Shown here in pieces: positions 10,101 to 21,500 of a stretch of DNA of 64,000 bases. Within the stretch, counting starts at the first letter, position 1. Each line of letters opens with the position of its first letter. The position numbers and the translations under genes are program-made. The notes under the pieces are model-generated. The model did not search any database. It was not told the origin of the DNA and worked only from the letters and a program-made list of their open reading frames with translations. Source of the stretch: Parapristionchus giblindavisi (lineage: Eukaryota > Nematoda > Chromadorea > Rhabditida > Diplogasteridae); assembly GCA_943737045.1 (NCBI GenBank), contig CALSFV010000209.1, positions 620,001 to 684,000 of the forward strand, given 5' to 3'.

Positions 10101-12294
10101 ATCAAAAACTTATTTTAGTCATGATAGTGCCTTCTCATATGGCCAAGACAAGTCCACAGAGTTCCAATGTTAGCGAGATCAGTAAACAATGTACGTTTTA
10201 AATTGTTTTATATTAAAATAAAAATTTGTGATAAATAAACAAATATGTTAGCACCTGCAGCGTCATGATACACTAGCGCAGAAATGATTGCACTCGGTGT
10301 GCACAGAATGTATCTTGTTACCGTATACGAAATGACTACCGTATCCAGATCTTAACTAAGCTTATAATTATGTCTTGAATGCTTAAAAAGAATTGTTTGA
10401 GTTTAAGAAAAGTTTTACTAAAAAGACAAACTACTGGCAGATTTTCGTAGCGCGGCCAAGGCCAAGTACAGCGTTATGAATACGAATGGTGTAAGCAATT
10501 TATAGAAAATCTGAAAATATAAGAAAGTGAGGAAACAAAAGTAAAATTTACTCGGCGGTAAAGAATGTAAAAGAAGTGCACGCAATTTCCATATTCCGTC
10601 ATTGCTTCATTATTGATTGTCACGGCATGTATCACATCCGGCAAAAGGGGCAAACTCTGAACGATCAAACAATTTCAAAAGTAGATATATTATTATGTTA
10701 TTTATGATTTTACAGTGTTTATAAGAGATTAATTACAAAACTCATAATCATCATATTATAATAATCATAATTATTTTTCATTCTCCTTCAAATGAAAAGC
10801 ATAAGTACGAATTAATCCATTTACAGCAAAAAAATCACTAGAAATATGATTAGGTACTTTAGCTTTGCAATTTGCTTGTATTACGTGCAAATATTCCCTT
10901 TTATTCAAGCAAAACGGCTAGCTTAATTCACTCAGAAAAAAACGTGTAAAAATGAACAGGTGTAATTTTGTGGAACACCTCGGAGTGTTTTTATGAAGAC
11001 GTAGGGATGTCCTAATTTACACCTTTTAAAGTGCTCTTTTGAACACATGAAAAGGTGTCCAGTTTTACAGGTTTCAGCTTCACGTTCAAAGTTTCGAGTC
11101 TCTAATTTACACCTTTTAATGTGCTCAGTGGTACACCTGGAAAGGTGTTCTTTTAAACCGAATACCGCCTCCACCAAACCCTTCTGGTGTTCGCCGCGCC
11201 CTATATCTATGTATGCACTTGCATCCATGTAATGCGCATGTCATCAAGCGATTGTGAATTCTATTCTTATTACAATTGAAAGATATGATTGTGACACGCA
11301 AATATGTTGTCACTCACAATTTTTTGACAGTCAGTACAACATTGGCAAGGTGGTTGGAGTCTAAAGATAGGTGCAGAGTTAATGAATGAGAAGGGGTGAC
11401 CGCGCCATTCAAAAAGGTGTAGTTTTTACACCTCGAGGTGTTCATTTTTACACCTTTTCATGTGTTGAAAAGTACACTTTTTAGGCTGTGAATAGTTACA
11501 CATCGGGTATTAGAGTGTGATCCAATGAACATGAAAAGGTGTTCTATTTTACACCTTTTTTCTGAGTGTTCCGGGATCTGAGTGACTATAACCTCTTGAT
11601 CTGTAACATACCGCAAGAATAAATGCCGCCAGCATCGACCGAATTAGCGTTATTTCTATGTTCAACCACTCCTTCTTATGCAGATGAATCGTGAACAACT
11701 AAACGATACTGATCAAATATCTAGAACAGATTGCAATTTCGAAATATTCGTACCAAATAAAGAACGAGTCTTGCGTCATCGCAAGTCATGTAAAGTCTAT
11801 AAATGAAGTCACAAAACACTCCCAAACGCAGACCAACATTGAAGGCCAAAAACCGTGTTAAATTTGTCATCACCAATGACATAGCATAGTGAGCAACATC
11901 CGAAACAATGAAACATAATAGATAAGCCTGAAACATAATATATGCCTGAAACGAAACGTTGCCAATCACGCCTAGGTTATTTATCATCATTTTAATATTT
12001 CAGACAAATCTACCAAGGATAATCATTCACACGGTGTTTTGCTTTTCGTGATATAGAGAATGTGAAACTTATCCTGTACTGAAATTGGAGTTGTTTCTGG
12101 CGAAGGATGTATGAAAAAAGTATCACTGATGAAATTAATGAGAAAGTAGTCCATGCATGGACACTGGAAAACATGACTGATGCTGAATGAATGAAGATAG
12201 TTTTAAATGAATTGTTTATATTGAGTGCGCTGTTTATGTTCGTCGAATTCCATGGACTCTTTGTGTCCACACAGGATTCGTTTATAAAGTACAA
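7111..12294 (-). CDS. Putative 7TM chemoreceptor interrupted by a fold-back element
   Basis: Five exons are phase-consistent where testable. 12294-12031 (88 codons, start MYFINESC, several N-glycosylation sequons, then a membrane segment); 11927-11754 (begins AYLLCFIVSDVAHY, with a TM3-like MTNLTRF); 10656-10552 (begins SLPLLPDVIHAV); 10510-10435 (hydrophobic, KLLTPFVFITLYLALAAL); and 7290-7111 (60 codons including stop, hydrophobic LMPHFISHIVALFIIHKYK, ending FEEFQKL). Fourth-exon don and last-exon acceptor phases do not join directly, so at least one exon (probably TM6) is missing or unrecognised between 10,434 and 7291, where a 2.8-kb fold-back element sits. The family is uncertain; topology and context suggest a nematode serpentine receptor. 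It may be broken by the insertion. Confidence 0.5.
9481..9758. mobile_element. MITE family 3 with exact TA target duplication
   Basis: It begins TTGTGCGTATAAAATGTAC and ends TATTTTATACGGTCAA, flanked by TA on both sides. The left arm of the host palindrome keeps the uninterrupted sequence (complement of cactcctaacaccc), defining the ends exactly. TA duplication points to Tc1/mariner mobilisation. Inside are a TATATAAAAG box followed by a conserved gaaccatgcaaaacaag segment, and an AATAAA near the end. Relatives: 18,833-19,052; 20,573-20,811; about 29,447-29,718; 37,154-37,369; 55,433-55,651. Confidence 0.85.
9860..9955 (-). repeat. tRNA-like (Pol III promoter-like) segment
   Basis: On the minus strand the segment reads gtgtagtgtagtggatatg (A-box-like) and, about 30 bases later, tggttcgatccct (B-box-like). 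I did not obtain a convincing full cloverleaf, so it is called tRNA-derived repeat rather than tRNA gene. It is absent from the opposite arm of the palindrome. Confidence 0.55.
10929..11571. mobile_element. 640-bp MITE-like element with internal inverted units
   Basis: The ends are inverted copies: actcagaaaaaaacgtgtaa on the left and tacaccttttttctgagtg on the right. The interior is full of short paired units (acaccttttaaagtg, gaacacatgaaaaggtg and complements), as if one terminus had been copied inward several times. It lies in the intron between the second and third exons of the minus-strand receptor (11753-10657). Related ends occur at 59,845/61,242 and weakly at 36,190-36,360. Confidence 0.65.
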
Positions 12295-12299
12295 TACAA

Positions 12300-14330
12300 T
12301 ATTCTATTTTTAACAAGGTTTTTTTGAAAAAAAAAGCAATATAATACTAGGTCTGTGTGAAATCATTTTTTGTCTCACTGCTTTAAAACATCTAGCGTTA
12401 TTTGCGTTATTTAATATTTGCCGTGTTTATAAACCGACAATGGGCTTACAATGGAATGCCCTGAAGCCACAGTCACCGATCAGGACCCAATTTTTGCTGC
12501 GAGGTACAGCTCATATAGTGATATGGTTTGGCGGTATAAAAATTTTTTTTAATCATTAAAAAATCGTATAAATATTCCTTTTTTCCTTTGTCTTAAGAAA
12601 CATTTGTTTTCGTTTCCGTACATCGAACAAAGTATAATATAATTTAAAATATTTAAAGCTTTCGGACGAAAGTTGCGAGGAAAGTTCGCATCTTTCTGCT
12701 GAACTCTCGCTAGAAAGTTGCGAACTTTCGTCTGAACTTTCGATCGAAAGTGACAGATTTGACGGACCCTTGATATAATAACATTTCTCTTATATGTATT
12801 GCTGTAATTCATATCATACCGAATGAACAAGCAAAGACATGAAGATACCCCCTGCTTTGACCCCCTCTACATATGACATGTAGGCTTTTAAATTATTTTT
12901 ATTATTATTATATCATACCGAATAAAAGATTAAGCTAGTTCTATATAAAATTTTCTCTTGTAAATTTACATTATTCGCGAGTTACTATTACCAAAAAGGG
13001 ATATGCAAAATACCCAGTGTGCAACGGGTTGAAATCCCCTTCTGTACGCAGGGTTGAAATTGCTATCAGGTATACCAGGTTAAATCATCCTGTGAAAATA
13101 ATTCATTATAGATGACACTCAACAACGAGGAGTTGTGGAAGATGCAAGAGTACATTTGCATGTTCATTATGATCTATTTATTTGATCATCGGACTCTTCT
13201 CGATTCGCGTATGTAATTTGCTTGCATGTATCGATTTTCTGACTTGGGTTTTTCCCTGAAGGCGCTATTCGTCGTCGTCCGGAGACACAGTATGCTCATT
13301 TTCTTCTAATACCTTGATAATTCATTTTCTAGGAAAATGTCATGTACAATTAGATTGTCGGAAATCCCATAGCAGTACGGATGGTTTTTGATGTTGAGTT
13401 CTGTGTTTTAAATCGAAGTAGGTGGTGTGAGCTTGTACAATAAGATAAATTCCACAATTCCAAATTTAGATAAGCTATATTTAGATAAAGATAAAGTGGC
13501 GATTGCGTGGCGATTACGTGTTATCGTCAAGTATTTACATGTACTGATCATAGCATTCAATTTTCACGAGGTCACATATGCATCATTTTTTTATCGATGA
13601 ACTGCGTTAGATCCAAAATATTTCAAATATGAAAAAAAATATAAAGGTAGGGTCCGGATATGAAGAATGAGGTGTCAGAATGAAGCATTTGAGTGGTGTC
13701 GAAGGAACAAAATGGGGTCAAGGATGACCTTTTGTGGGTGGCGATATAGAGAGACCAATCGATATTTCAGAACAGAATCACAAGAACGATGTGAAAACAG
13801 AGAAAGATGAATAATAAAAGTGAGAGATGAAACAAGATGTGAGCATGGGAAGAGAAAAGGGCCAGAGGGAAGGTGGGACTATAGAGAGGAAGAACAACTG
13901 ATAATGAGGTTGAGGTCAAGCAATGCTAGGTGAGCTAAAGTGTCATCTTTTATTAATTGATGTCGTGAATTGATTTAAAGGTACAACCCAAGCTAATTTG
14001 AAACTCCAGCTGAGCACTTGAGCGGAAAAAAAAACTAGCTCGTGTTGTCACTTTAATGAGAAGTACTTCAACAATCTTGCTTCAGAAAATGCTGTATTTC
14101 GAATCATTTTACGAATTGAAATTACGAATCATTTCATCTTCCTTCCTTTCAAATTGTATTTGAACAGAACGACGTTTGCATAAATTTATGATTAGACGAC
14201 TTCACATTCAATATTTTTGATTTAGATAATATCTGCAAAATGAATACAAAATGAAAAGTTCTGGCTTTATTGAGTAAATGACTTACCTAGCACGTAAAAT
14301 TTGTATATACAGTGAATTTTAAAGATGGAG
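12300..14330. other. No gene seen; repeat fragments
   Basis: About 12,440-12,500 holds one end of a MITE (gaatgccctgaagccac) whose fuller copy is at 47,430-47,600. Around 12,659-12,765 are paired gaaagtt/aactttc units (gcgaactttcgtctgaac). About 13,975-14,035 holds a degenerate half of MITE family 1. No exon with family resemblance was found. Confidence 0.45.
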
Positions 14331-14331
14331 A

Positions 14332-14653
14332 CCCGCGAATGTTCATGCAAATCTCTTGTATCTAGCTTATGCAAGTGTAAAGTGATATGCAAGAAGAGTG
14401 GGTGACTTCTCATCAATCACTTAGCGCAGTGGTAACACTTCTGTCTAGATAGCGCATGGCCGTGGGTTCGAATCCTATTGCCGAACTTTCCTATTTTCAA
14501 AAAGCGCGCCTTTGCCTGTGATTGCAAGCATGATTCATTCATATTATTAGCAATCAATAAGCAGAATTAGCGTTAAATTAATGTTGTACTGTATGTAGAA
14601 TAACTTTTGCTAACTTTCTGTCTTTACAGTTTGTTCACGAAAATATTCGCGGG
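14332..14653 (+). repeat. Element with terminal repeats and a tRNA-like core
   Basis: The ends are inverted copies (cccgcgaatgttcatg and cgaaaatattcgcggg). The middle carries an A-box-like tagcgcagtggtaacac and, 40 bases on, a B-box-like gtgggttcgaatcct, spaced as in a tRNA gene. A diverged copy lies at 3305-3625, and an end fragment (acgaaaatattcgcgg) near 19,605. Likely a non-autonomous DNA element that captured, or derives from, a tRNA-type promoter. Confidence 0.6.
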
Positions 14654-14684
14654 AGTCCACCTTTAATGTGTGTTTGTGGTATTG

Positions 14685-14905
14685 GATGACCGTAATATAG
14701 GACAGAGTATCTGAAATTTTTTGCGATTCTTGTCAAGCAAAAAATGGCAGAATCATTCTTCATTTTTCCTGTGGTGTAGTGTTTTTTTTGCGGTGACCGG
14801 GAAGAAAGAAAAAAAAGTCGAGAAGAAAGGGAAGAATGATTTGCCATTTTTTGCTTGACAAGAATTGCAGAAATTTTCAAATACGGTGTCCTATATGTAA
14901 TTGTA
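14685..14905. repeat. MITE family 4, simple copy
   Basis: The left end (ataggacagagtatctgaa, cttgtcaagcaaaaaatgg) is matched by the right end (ccattttttgcttgacaag, then tcaaatacggtgtccta). The interior contains accgggaagaaagaaaaaa. This is the unexpanded form of the element whose left end is amplified at 28,094-28,951. Confidence 0.75.
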
Positions 14906-14966
14906 CAATACCCTCGCAAGTGCAGAATATTTGTTCGTTTTCCGTTTTCTCGTTAGACGATATTTA

Positions 14967-16797
14967 CAGTCGCGCCGGAAAGTCAGTGCCAACTTTTTGT
15001 TTTTGTTATATTTTGTGATCCAAGCGTGCTATTGGCCGCTCCCGCGAGTTCTTATGGGAAATTTATCGGAGAATCCGACCCTGATATTGCGGACTCATGA
15101 AAATTTCTCATTGTTGCGTAATGATGACGCAATCGAAGTCCACTTTTTTGAAAAATCATAACTCCGAGGAAAAATTTTTTCCAGCCTACCGTTCTTCTAT
15201 AAGTTTGAGATCTACGCGTCGGCTACTCCGAAAAATTTTTTTAGGTTGCTGCGATTTTTTTCAGCCGCGGCGGCCTTGATGCAAAATGGCGGCTGCAAAC
15301 TCATATCTCAGCTCCCAGACAAGCTAGAGACTCGTTCTTAGGCTCAAAATGATCCTTATGATGTCCCAAATACACCCTGAAAAAGTTGTCTTGATCGGAC
15401 CATAATTGCCTTGAGTACGCCAAAAAGTCACTTTTTCAGATGACCTCACTTTGAGGGCTTACAATTATGGGAGTGATTTTTCTAGAAATGTGGTTCTAGG
15501 GCTAAAATGTGTCAAAACCATCCCAGAAGTCATCCTCATACTTTGGTGAAATCAGCTTGCTTTCCATCTTCACGGCAAGCGTTATGCGAGAATGTACTAG
15601 TTACGACGCGCACCACAAGGGGAGGGGAGGGAGGGGAGAGGCGTGCGCTCGCACTGTGAGTGCGTGCGGGAAAGACTGATGTGGCACCGAGGGGTTGCAA
15701 GATGGGTTCTCCCAAGCTTGTAGACGTATTCTATGATGGTTTTGGCACATTTTAGCACAAGAACCAAAATTTTAGAAAAATGAAAGTGAGGTCATCTGAA
15801 AAAAGTGACTTTTCGGTGTACTGAAAGCAATTGTGTTCCGATCAAGACCAAATTTTCAGGGTGTATTTGGGACATCATACGGATCATTTTGATCCCACGA
15901 ACGAGTCTCTAGCTTGTCTGAGAGCTGAGATCTGAGCTTGCACTTTTTGGTGTCCTTTGAGGGAATGCACTTATGAGAATGATTTTTCTAAAATTTTGGT
16001 TCTTGTACTAAAATGTGCCAAAACCATCATAGAATACGTCTACAAGCTTGGGAGAACCCATCTTGCAACCCCTCGGTGCCACATCAGTCTTTCCCGCACG
16101 CACTCACAGTGCGAGCACACGCCTCTCCCCTCCCTCCCCTCCCCTTGTGGTGCGCGTCGTAACTAGTACATTCTCGCATAACGCTTGCCGTGAAGATGGA
16201 AAGCAAGCTGATTTCACCAAAGTATGAGGATGACTTCTGGGATGGTTTTGACACATTTTAGCCCTAGAACCACATTTCTAGAAAAATCACTCCCATAATT
16301 GTAAGCCCTCAAAGTGAGGTCATCTGAAAAAGTGACTTTTTGGCGTACTCAAGGCAATTATGGTCCGATCAAGACAACTTTTTCAGGGTGTATTTGGGAC
16401 ATCATAAGGATCATTTTGAGCCCAAGAACGAGTCTCTAGCTTGTCTGGGAGCTGAGATATGAGTTTGCAGCCGCCATTTTGCATCAAGGCCGCCGCGGCT
16501 GAAAAAAATCGCAGCAACCTAAAAAAATTTTTCGGAGTAGCCGACGCGTAGATCTCAAACTTATAGAAGAACGGTAGGCTGGAAAAAATTTTTCCTCGGA
16601 GTTATGATTTTTCAAAAAAGTGGACTTCGATTGCGTCATCATTACGCAACAATGAGAAATTTTCATGAGTCCGCAATATCAGGGTCGGATTCTCCGATAA
16701 ATTTCCCATAAGAACTCGCGGGAGCGGCCCAATAGCACGCTTGGATCACAAAATATAACAAAAACAAAAAGTTGGCACTGACTTTCCGGCGCGACTG
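14967..16797. mobile_element. 1.83-kb near-perfect palindrome with TA flanks
   Basis: The ends are cagtcgcgccggaaagtc and gactttccggcgcgactg, with TA immediately outside both. The arms of about 810 bp are almost identical; the same 60-codon open stretch occurs in both, 15,097-15,279 on plus and 16,666-16,484 on minus. The 200-bp loop carries a further, more diverged copy of a module also present in both arms (gaggtcatctgaaaa through gagtctctagcttgtct). CAGT ends and TA flanks fit a Tc1/mariner-type non-autonomous element. No transposase is present. Confidence 0.85.
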
Positions 16798-16914
16798 TAT
16801 TTTGCATTGTAGTAGTCGTGTCTAGGTAGTTGTCGTACTTCTGTTTGATTTGTTCGTAGTTGTATTATATTCACGTTTGGTTGAATTAGCAGATCGTATA
16901 TTTACCCAGAACTA

Positions 16915-17120
16915 CCACTCTGGTATTTCGAAACTTAAAGTCTACTTAAACTTCCCACTTTAAGTAGACTTTAAGTAAACTTAAAGTGAAACGTAAGTCT
17001 ACTTAAAGTGGTGTGGTATACTGTAATGCATTTCGTCAAATGTTCTTTCACTTGTAGTAAACTAACAGAAACTGATAGTTTGTGACGTCGCGTAAGTGTA
17101 CTACTAGTTTGGAAATACCA
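16915..17120. repeat. MITE family 7 copy
   Basis: Ends ctctggtatttcgaaac and gtttggaaataccagag. The interior contains repeated ctttaagtagactttaag units and the conserved aatgcatttcgtcaaatg. Other copies are at about 23,297-23,503 and 38,993-39,200. Confidence 0.7.
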
Positions 17121-17139
17121 GAGCTGAACACACATTCGC

Positions 17140-18537
17140 TGCATTCATTCATATTCACATTACGATTCATGAAAGCCCCACTTCGAACCAAATTATTGGC
17201 CAAACCGCAAAAATAATGACAAAATTATTGGCCCCACTAAAATTGCGAAGTTACTGTGTTTATCCCTGTTAATTTCCTATTCTTGATTTTTGAAGAATAA
17301 AAAATTGTAAAACTATGGCACTGTCTTTGGTTCTTTGAGCTTTGCTTACTTAGAACTGCCCTGCCGACTGTTAGAATCGTTGAGTATTCACTGTTCTCAA
17401 ATAACAGTGACGACGGCAAGAAAATTGCTATGCACACCATTAGAATAATAGTAATTTTCAACTTGTTTTTTTTTGCGCATGCGATATTTGATAAATTTTA
17501 TAAATATACAAAGCTTTAATTTTCAAATTCCAATCAAAGTATATGTGGCTTTTTAAATCTATCTATCATTGTGCGTCAATATAAAACAGTGACCACAAAA
17601 TTTTGATATTAAAGAGAGTTCAAAATTAGATCTTTGTTGAGCTTTTAACGTTACAAAATCTTGCACGGCAAGAAGTTCAAATATAGGCTATCTACTAGTG
17701 TTAGTAATTGATTGTTTAACATTACTTATTTCTGTTCGGCGTCACATCTTTCTATGAAAATACAGCTACAGGAACAGTAGTAGATCAGACAGGTGCTTCG
17801 TTATTCAGACAATCGTCCGAAAATAAATATGTAATAATATGGCTCTACTGAACATTGGGTGTAAACGATTCTTCTCGGTCTTTTTATGGCATTCGTGAAT
17901 ATTTGATACATGAGGCGCTATTTTGCTACCACGACAAGGAAATGTCTTAAAATGCTTTTCTCTTTGTTATTATCTATATACATAATGTTCTTTCAACGGT
18001 CTATTAATGATTAATCTCATTGTATCCTCTCATCGCACTGCACCAACGGCATTTGCGAATAAGGCAGTGGTACTATCTGGAAGACGGGCGGTTTTTTGAT
18101 TTCTGAAGCGAAAAACGAGTGAAGTGAAGTATTGTAATGTTTCTGAATGGGGACACTACTATCTCTCACTCGAAGCATCTCTCACACATTAAATTCAGCT
18201 ACATGTATGTGTTTAAAACGGAGTATGAATATTTTTGCTGCAGTGGAGTGTGAATATTTTTCGTTTTTTTCAAAGTCTTAATCATAAGTTTCAGATGAAA
18301 AATTTTCTATTAAAGAAGGGGACCATCGTGTTTTTCACACCAAATGATTAAATTAAAAGGGTAGAGAGAGCTTGCGAAGTACTGTAATCTTAGTTGCGCA
18401 TAAATCCGGTACAAAAAATGCTATTCCTGGAAAGAATTATGGTAATACAAATTATCGCGTGTCCCATATCCTACTATTATATCAGTACTTGATCACTTTT
18501 TGTTTAATAGGCAATCAGTGCGCCAATATAAATCATT
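17140..18537. other. Intergenic, no gene recognised
   Basis: AT-rich sequence upstream of receptor A. No convincing exon and no long inverted repeat. It may include the promoter of the receptor that starts at 18,538. Confidence 0.4.
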
Positions 18538-21500
18538 ATGATAGTAGCGGAACCTTTATCGGATCAGCTCAGCCAGATTTATTCGATTTGGTAAGTATTT
18601 TAACTTTATAGCTGTAAGAATGCAGATTTGCCCAAATTAAAGTGAACGGAAGTATGCTTAATTGTTTATCAACACTGCGTTGAAACGATCACTGAGAAAG
18701 TTTACACTGGCCTTTAAAGGGACGAGTATCTTTATTGCGCACATTATTTCTCTGTTCTCTAACAACGAGAGAACGAACACCGTTGAAGAGGCCCTTGACA
18801 AATGTAACAGTGCATAAATCACAGTAGTGTTATTGTCCGTATAAAATGTACTTGCATAATTGCATTGCTACTGCTGCTAAACAGAGGAAGAACTATCGAT
18901 TAACTCCCCACTCTTTCCTCCTTTCCTTCCTCGCTCTCTCTGATCTACCTACTCTCTCACCGGTGCTCTCTCTCTCTCTAAACATAGAAATTCATTGTGG
19001 CAGTGGTTGGCTACTCTCGTGCCAAATAAATAAGTATATTTTATACGGTCAATATTTGCATTTCATGAAACGAAATTGAGCTATTTAAATAATTCCAACG
19101 ACTTTTCAGTGCTTGCATAACCGGAGGCTTTTCAATAACGCTGACTTCGATATGTTTTATTTTGATGTTATCTGTAAAAACTACTTCAACTCCCGCTTAC
19201 ACTCGACGGCTCGCAGTTCTATTGGTATTGAAATTCTTTTGCGCTATTCAAAATCGACAAAAAGAAGAAATACACGAAAGAGTGTGCCAAATGAGTGGAG
19301 TTTTCTCGGACATTAAACGGTTTTGTTATAATGGCCAATGGATCCATAGATGCTCGAGTCTTAGGGACAGAGTTTCTTTTTTGCATTGCTCAAAATATGT
19401 ACAACACTAGACATGCAACTTCGCAGCTGACGTGTATCTTACAATGTTCTTCCATGAAGTAACTCTTCTACCGTATCCTTGCGTATACGGTAACGGCATA
19501 CTATCCAGAAGATTCGGTTTAGGAGGAATGGTTCAAGTGGTGTGCTTTTTTTTGTAAAACTAGCTTATGTCTATGGTTTTGGATTTTCTTACTTCAGAAT
19601 TTTTTCACGAAAATATTCGCGGTTGTCCAATTTAATGGTTCCATATTATATGATAATAACGGCTTGTCTATCTAAAGTATAGACTTCATAGTACAATATA
19701 CTGATCTTTGCTTCTTAATATCTTATATTATTGGTACCGTCTATCAAAAGTATTACAGAAGTTATTGTTGATAGAAACAACTTTTATTCATGATCTTGAA
19801 TTTTGTAGCAGTTTTTAAAATATTATTATATGTTCAAACAGTTCAAATTAAACGTTGACCCGATATTGCTGAATTCTAACGCCACGATTTAGCAGAACTG
19901 CAATAACACATTTTGATATAATTCATTATAATTAAAGCTAGGAATATACTCGACGGTGTTTTACAGAGTGGTATTTCCTTATGCTAAAGAATCAAAAACA
20001 ATACCTCCCTCCCACTCCACTCCGCAAACCATTCGATGTATTGTTGTAAATGATTCGTTTTTACAGGATATATTGCTTGTTATTACGCTCCTACACGTTC
20101 CTTGTACCGCACTATGCATCATATATCGACATCAGGTAATCATTTACATTTAACATTAAAACACTTTATCAGCTGGTTCAGAAATGGTACTGACAACAAG
20201 AAAATGATATAATTCGCCACATAAAATTTATTTTTGTGCTAGGTATACATAAAGATGGCAAATGTAAAATGTATTTCAGGCAGTAGTCAGACACGGAAGT
20301 CGACTCAATCTTTCTCCGATGAAAAGATATTTTTTGTTGTTAATCATCACTATGATCTACGTATCTTTGGCGATAGCTGTTCATGCAAGTTTTATTTATT
20401 TGAATAGTTGATGACTAATTACTATTCCAGTTTTGTCAGTACGATATATCGAAGAATTCTACTTTGATAGAGCATGTAAGCTATACTGTATTATGTATTA
20501 TACATGATGTGCATACTATCCCTTGGAATAAAACCCGGAATAAAAAGGGAAACAATACTGTGGAAATGTGCATTGGCGCGTATAAAATGTACTTGCATAA
20601 GAAAATGAGACTGGGCTCTAAAGAACGGACGTCGCTCAAAGGCTAGATCTCGCCCCGCTTCTCGATTGTCTCTCCGCTGCCTCTCACCTAACCCGGCTGA
20701 CCTTCGCCGCGCGCTATTTGATATACAAAAGAGATCGGCATAGTTTCTGAACCATGCAAAACAAGAAATAGTCTCTTCTACAAATAAAACAAGCGATTTT
20801 TATACGCTCAATAGTCAGCCCGCATTCTATCGCAGACCAAGAATATTAGTGTGGTCAGAGCGGTGATTGATATTTTCGTTCATTTTCGCATTACTGATAA
20901 TATTATACACTACTAATGCATTGAATACAGGCATTCTCGAAACAATCCGATTTCGTACTTCAACATCTGGCTTGCATGTCTGATACTTTCTACTACCTCG
21001 TCATCGTCATTATTTTTGGAATTTTTATAGGGTCATTGATGTTTCAACTGGTATGATATTTTACGAGTTTATTTTTTTTTAAATTCCGTGACCTCAGATG
21101 GTTGTTAAAACATATTTTAAAACATAATTCAAAATATGTCACGAATCATTTCCAGCTTTGTCTGCACGTTTTCCACGAAATCAAAGCGCAAACGAAACTC
21201 AGCACTAAAGCGAAGGCTATTCATCGCAAACTGACCATTTCTTTGATATTACAGGTGTAACTTTTTCTTGTTGAAATTTGTCAACTTTGTAAGGTTTAAG
21301 GTAACCATACCTGCATTATGTGTGGCAATTCCGATCCTGATAATCTGTTATATGTTCATCTTCTCGAGTATAAATAGTCCAGGTTATTCTTACAATATTT
21401 ATTTATTCATTTATTTATCATACATCATAAAGATGTTCCAACAAATAAAATTAACGAATTAAAATTAAGAAATCTGCACAGGGAGAATAAACGGGGGCAA

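Larger units (their letters stand above)
7394..10165. mobile_element. 2.77-kb fold-back element
   Basis: The left end (ggaactctgtggacttgtc) and right end (gacaagtccacagagttcc) are inverted copies, and the matching continues through both arms to a centre near 8600, giving arms of roughly 1.2 kb. Each arm carries the same open stretch (MVDRGEPSFKLNQC), at 7.9-8.2 kb on the minus strand and 9126-9308 on the plus strand; this is arm symmetry, not a gene. The right arm has gained a 278-bp MITE (9481-9758) and a tRNA-like segment (about 9860-9955) that the left arm lacks. Confidence 0.8.

Noticed and set aside
14400..14500. Functional tRNA gene
   Set aside because: A- and B-box-like sequences are present, but I could not pair an acceptor stem and anticodon arm, and the module lies inside a repeat with terminal inverted ends.
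15097..16666. Two identical 60-residue open frames (MKISHCCVMMTQ...)
   Set aside because: They are mirror images in the two arms of the palindrome. Identity reflects arm symmetry, with no start context or homologue.
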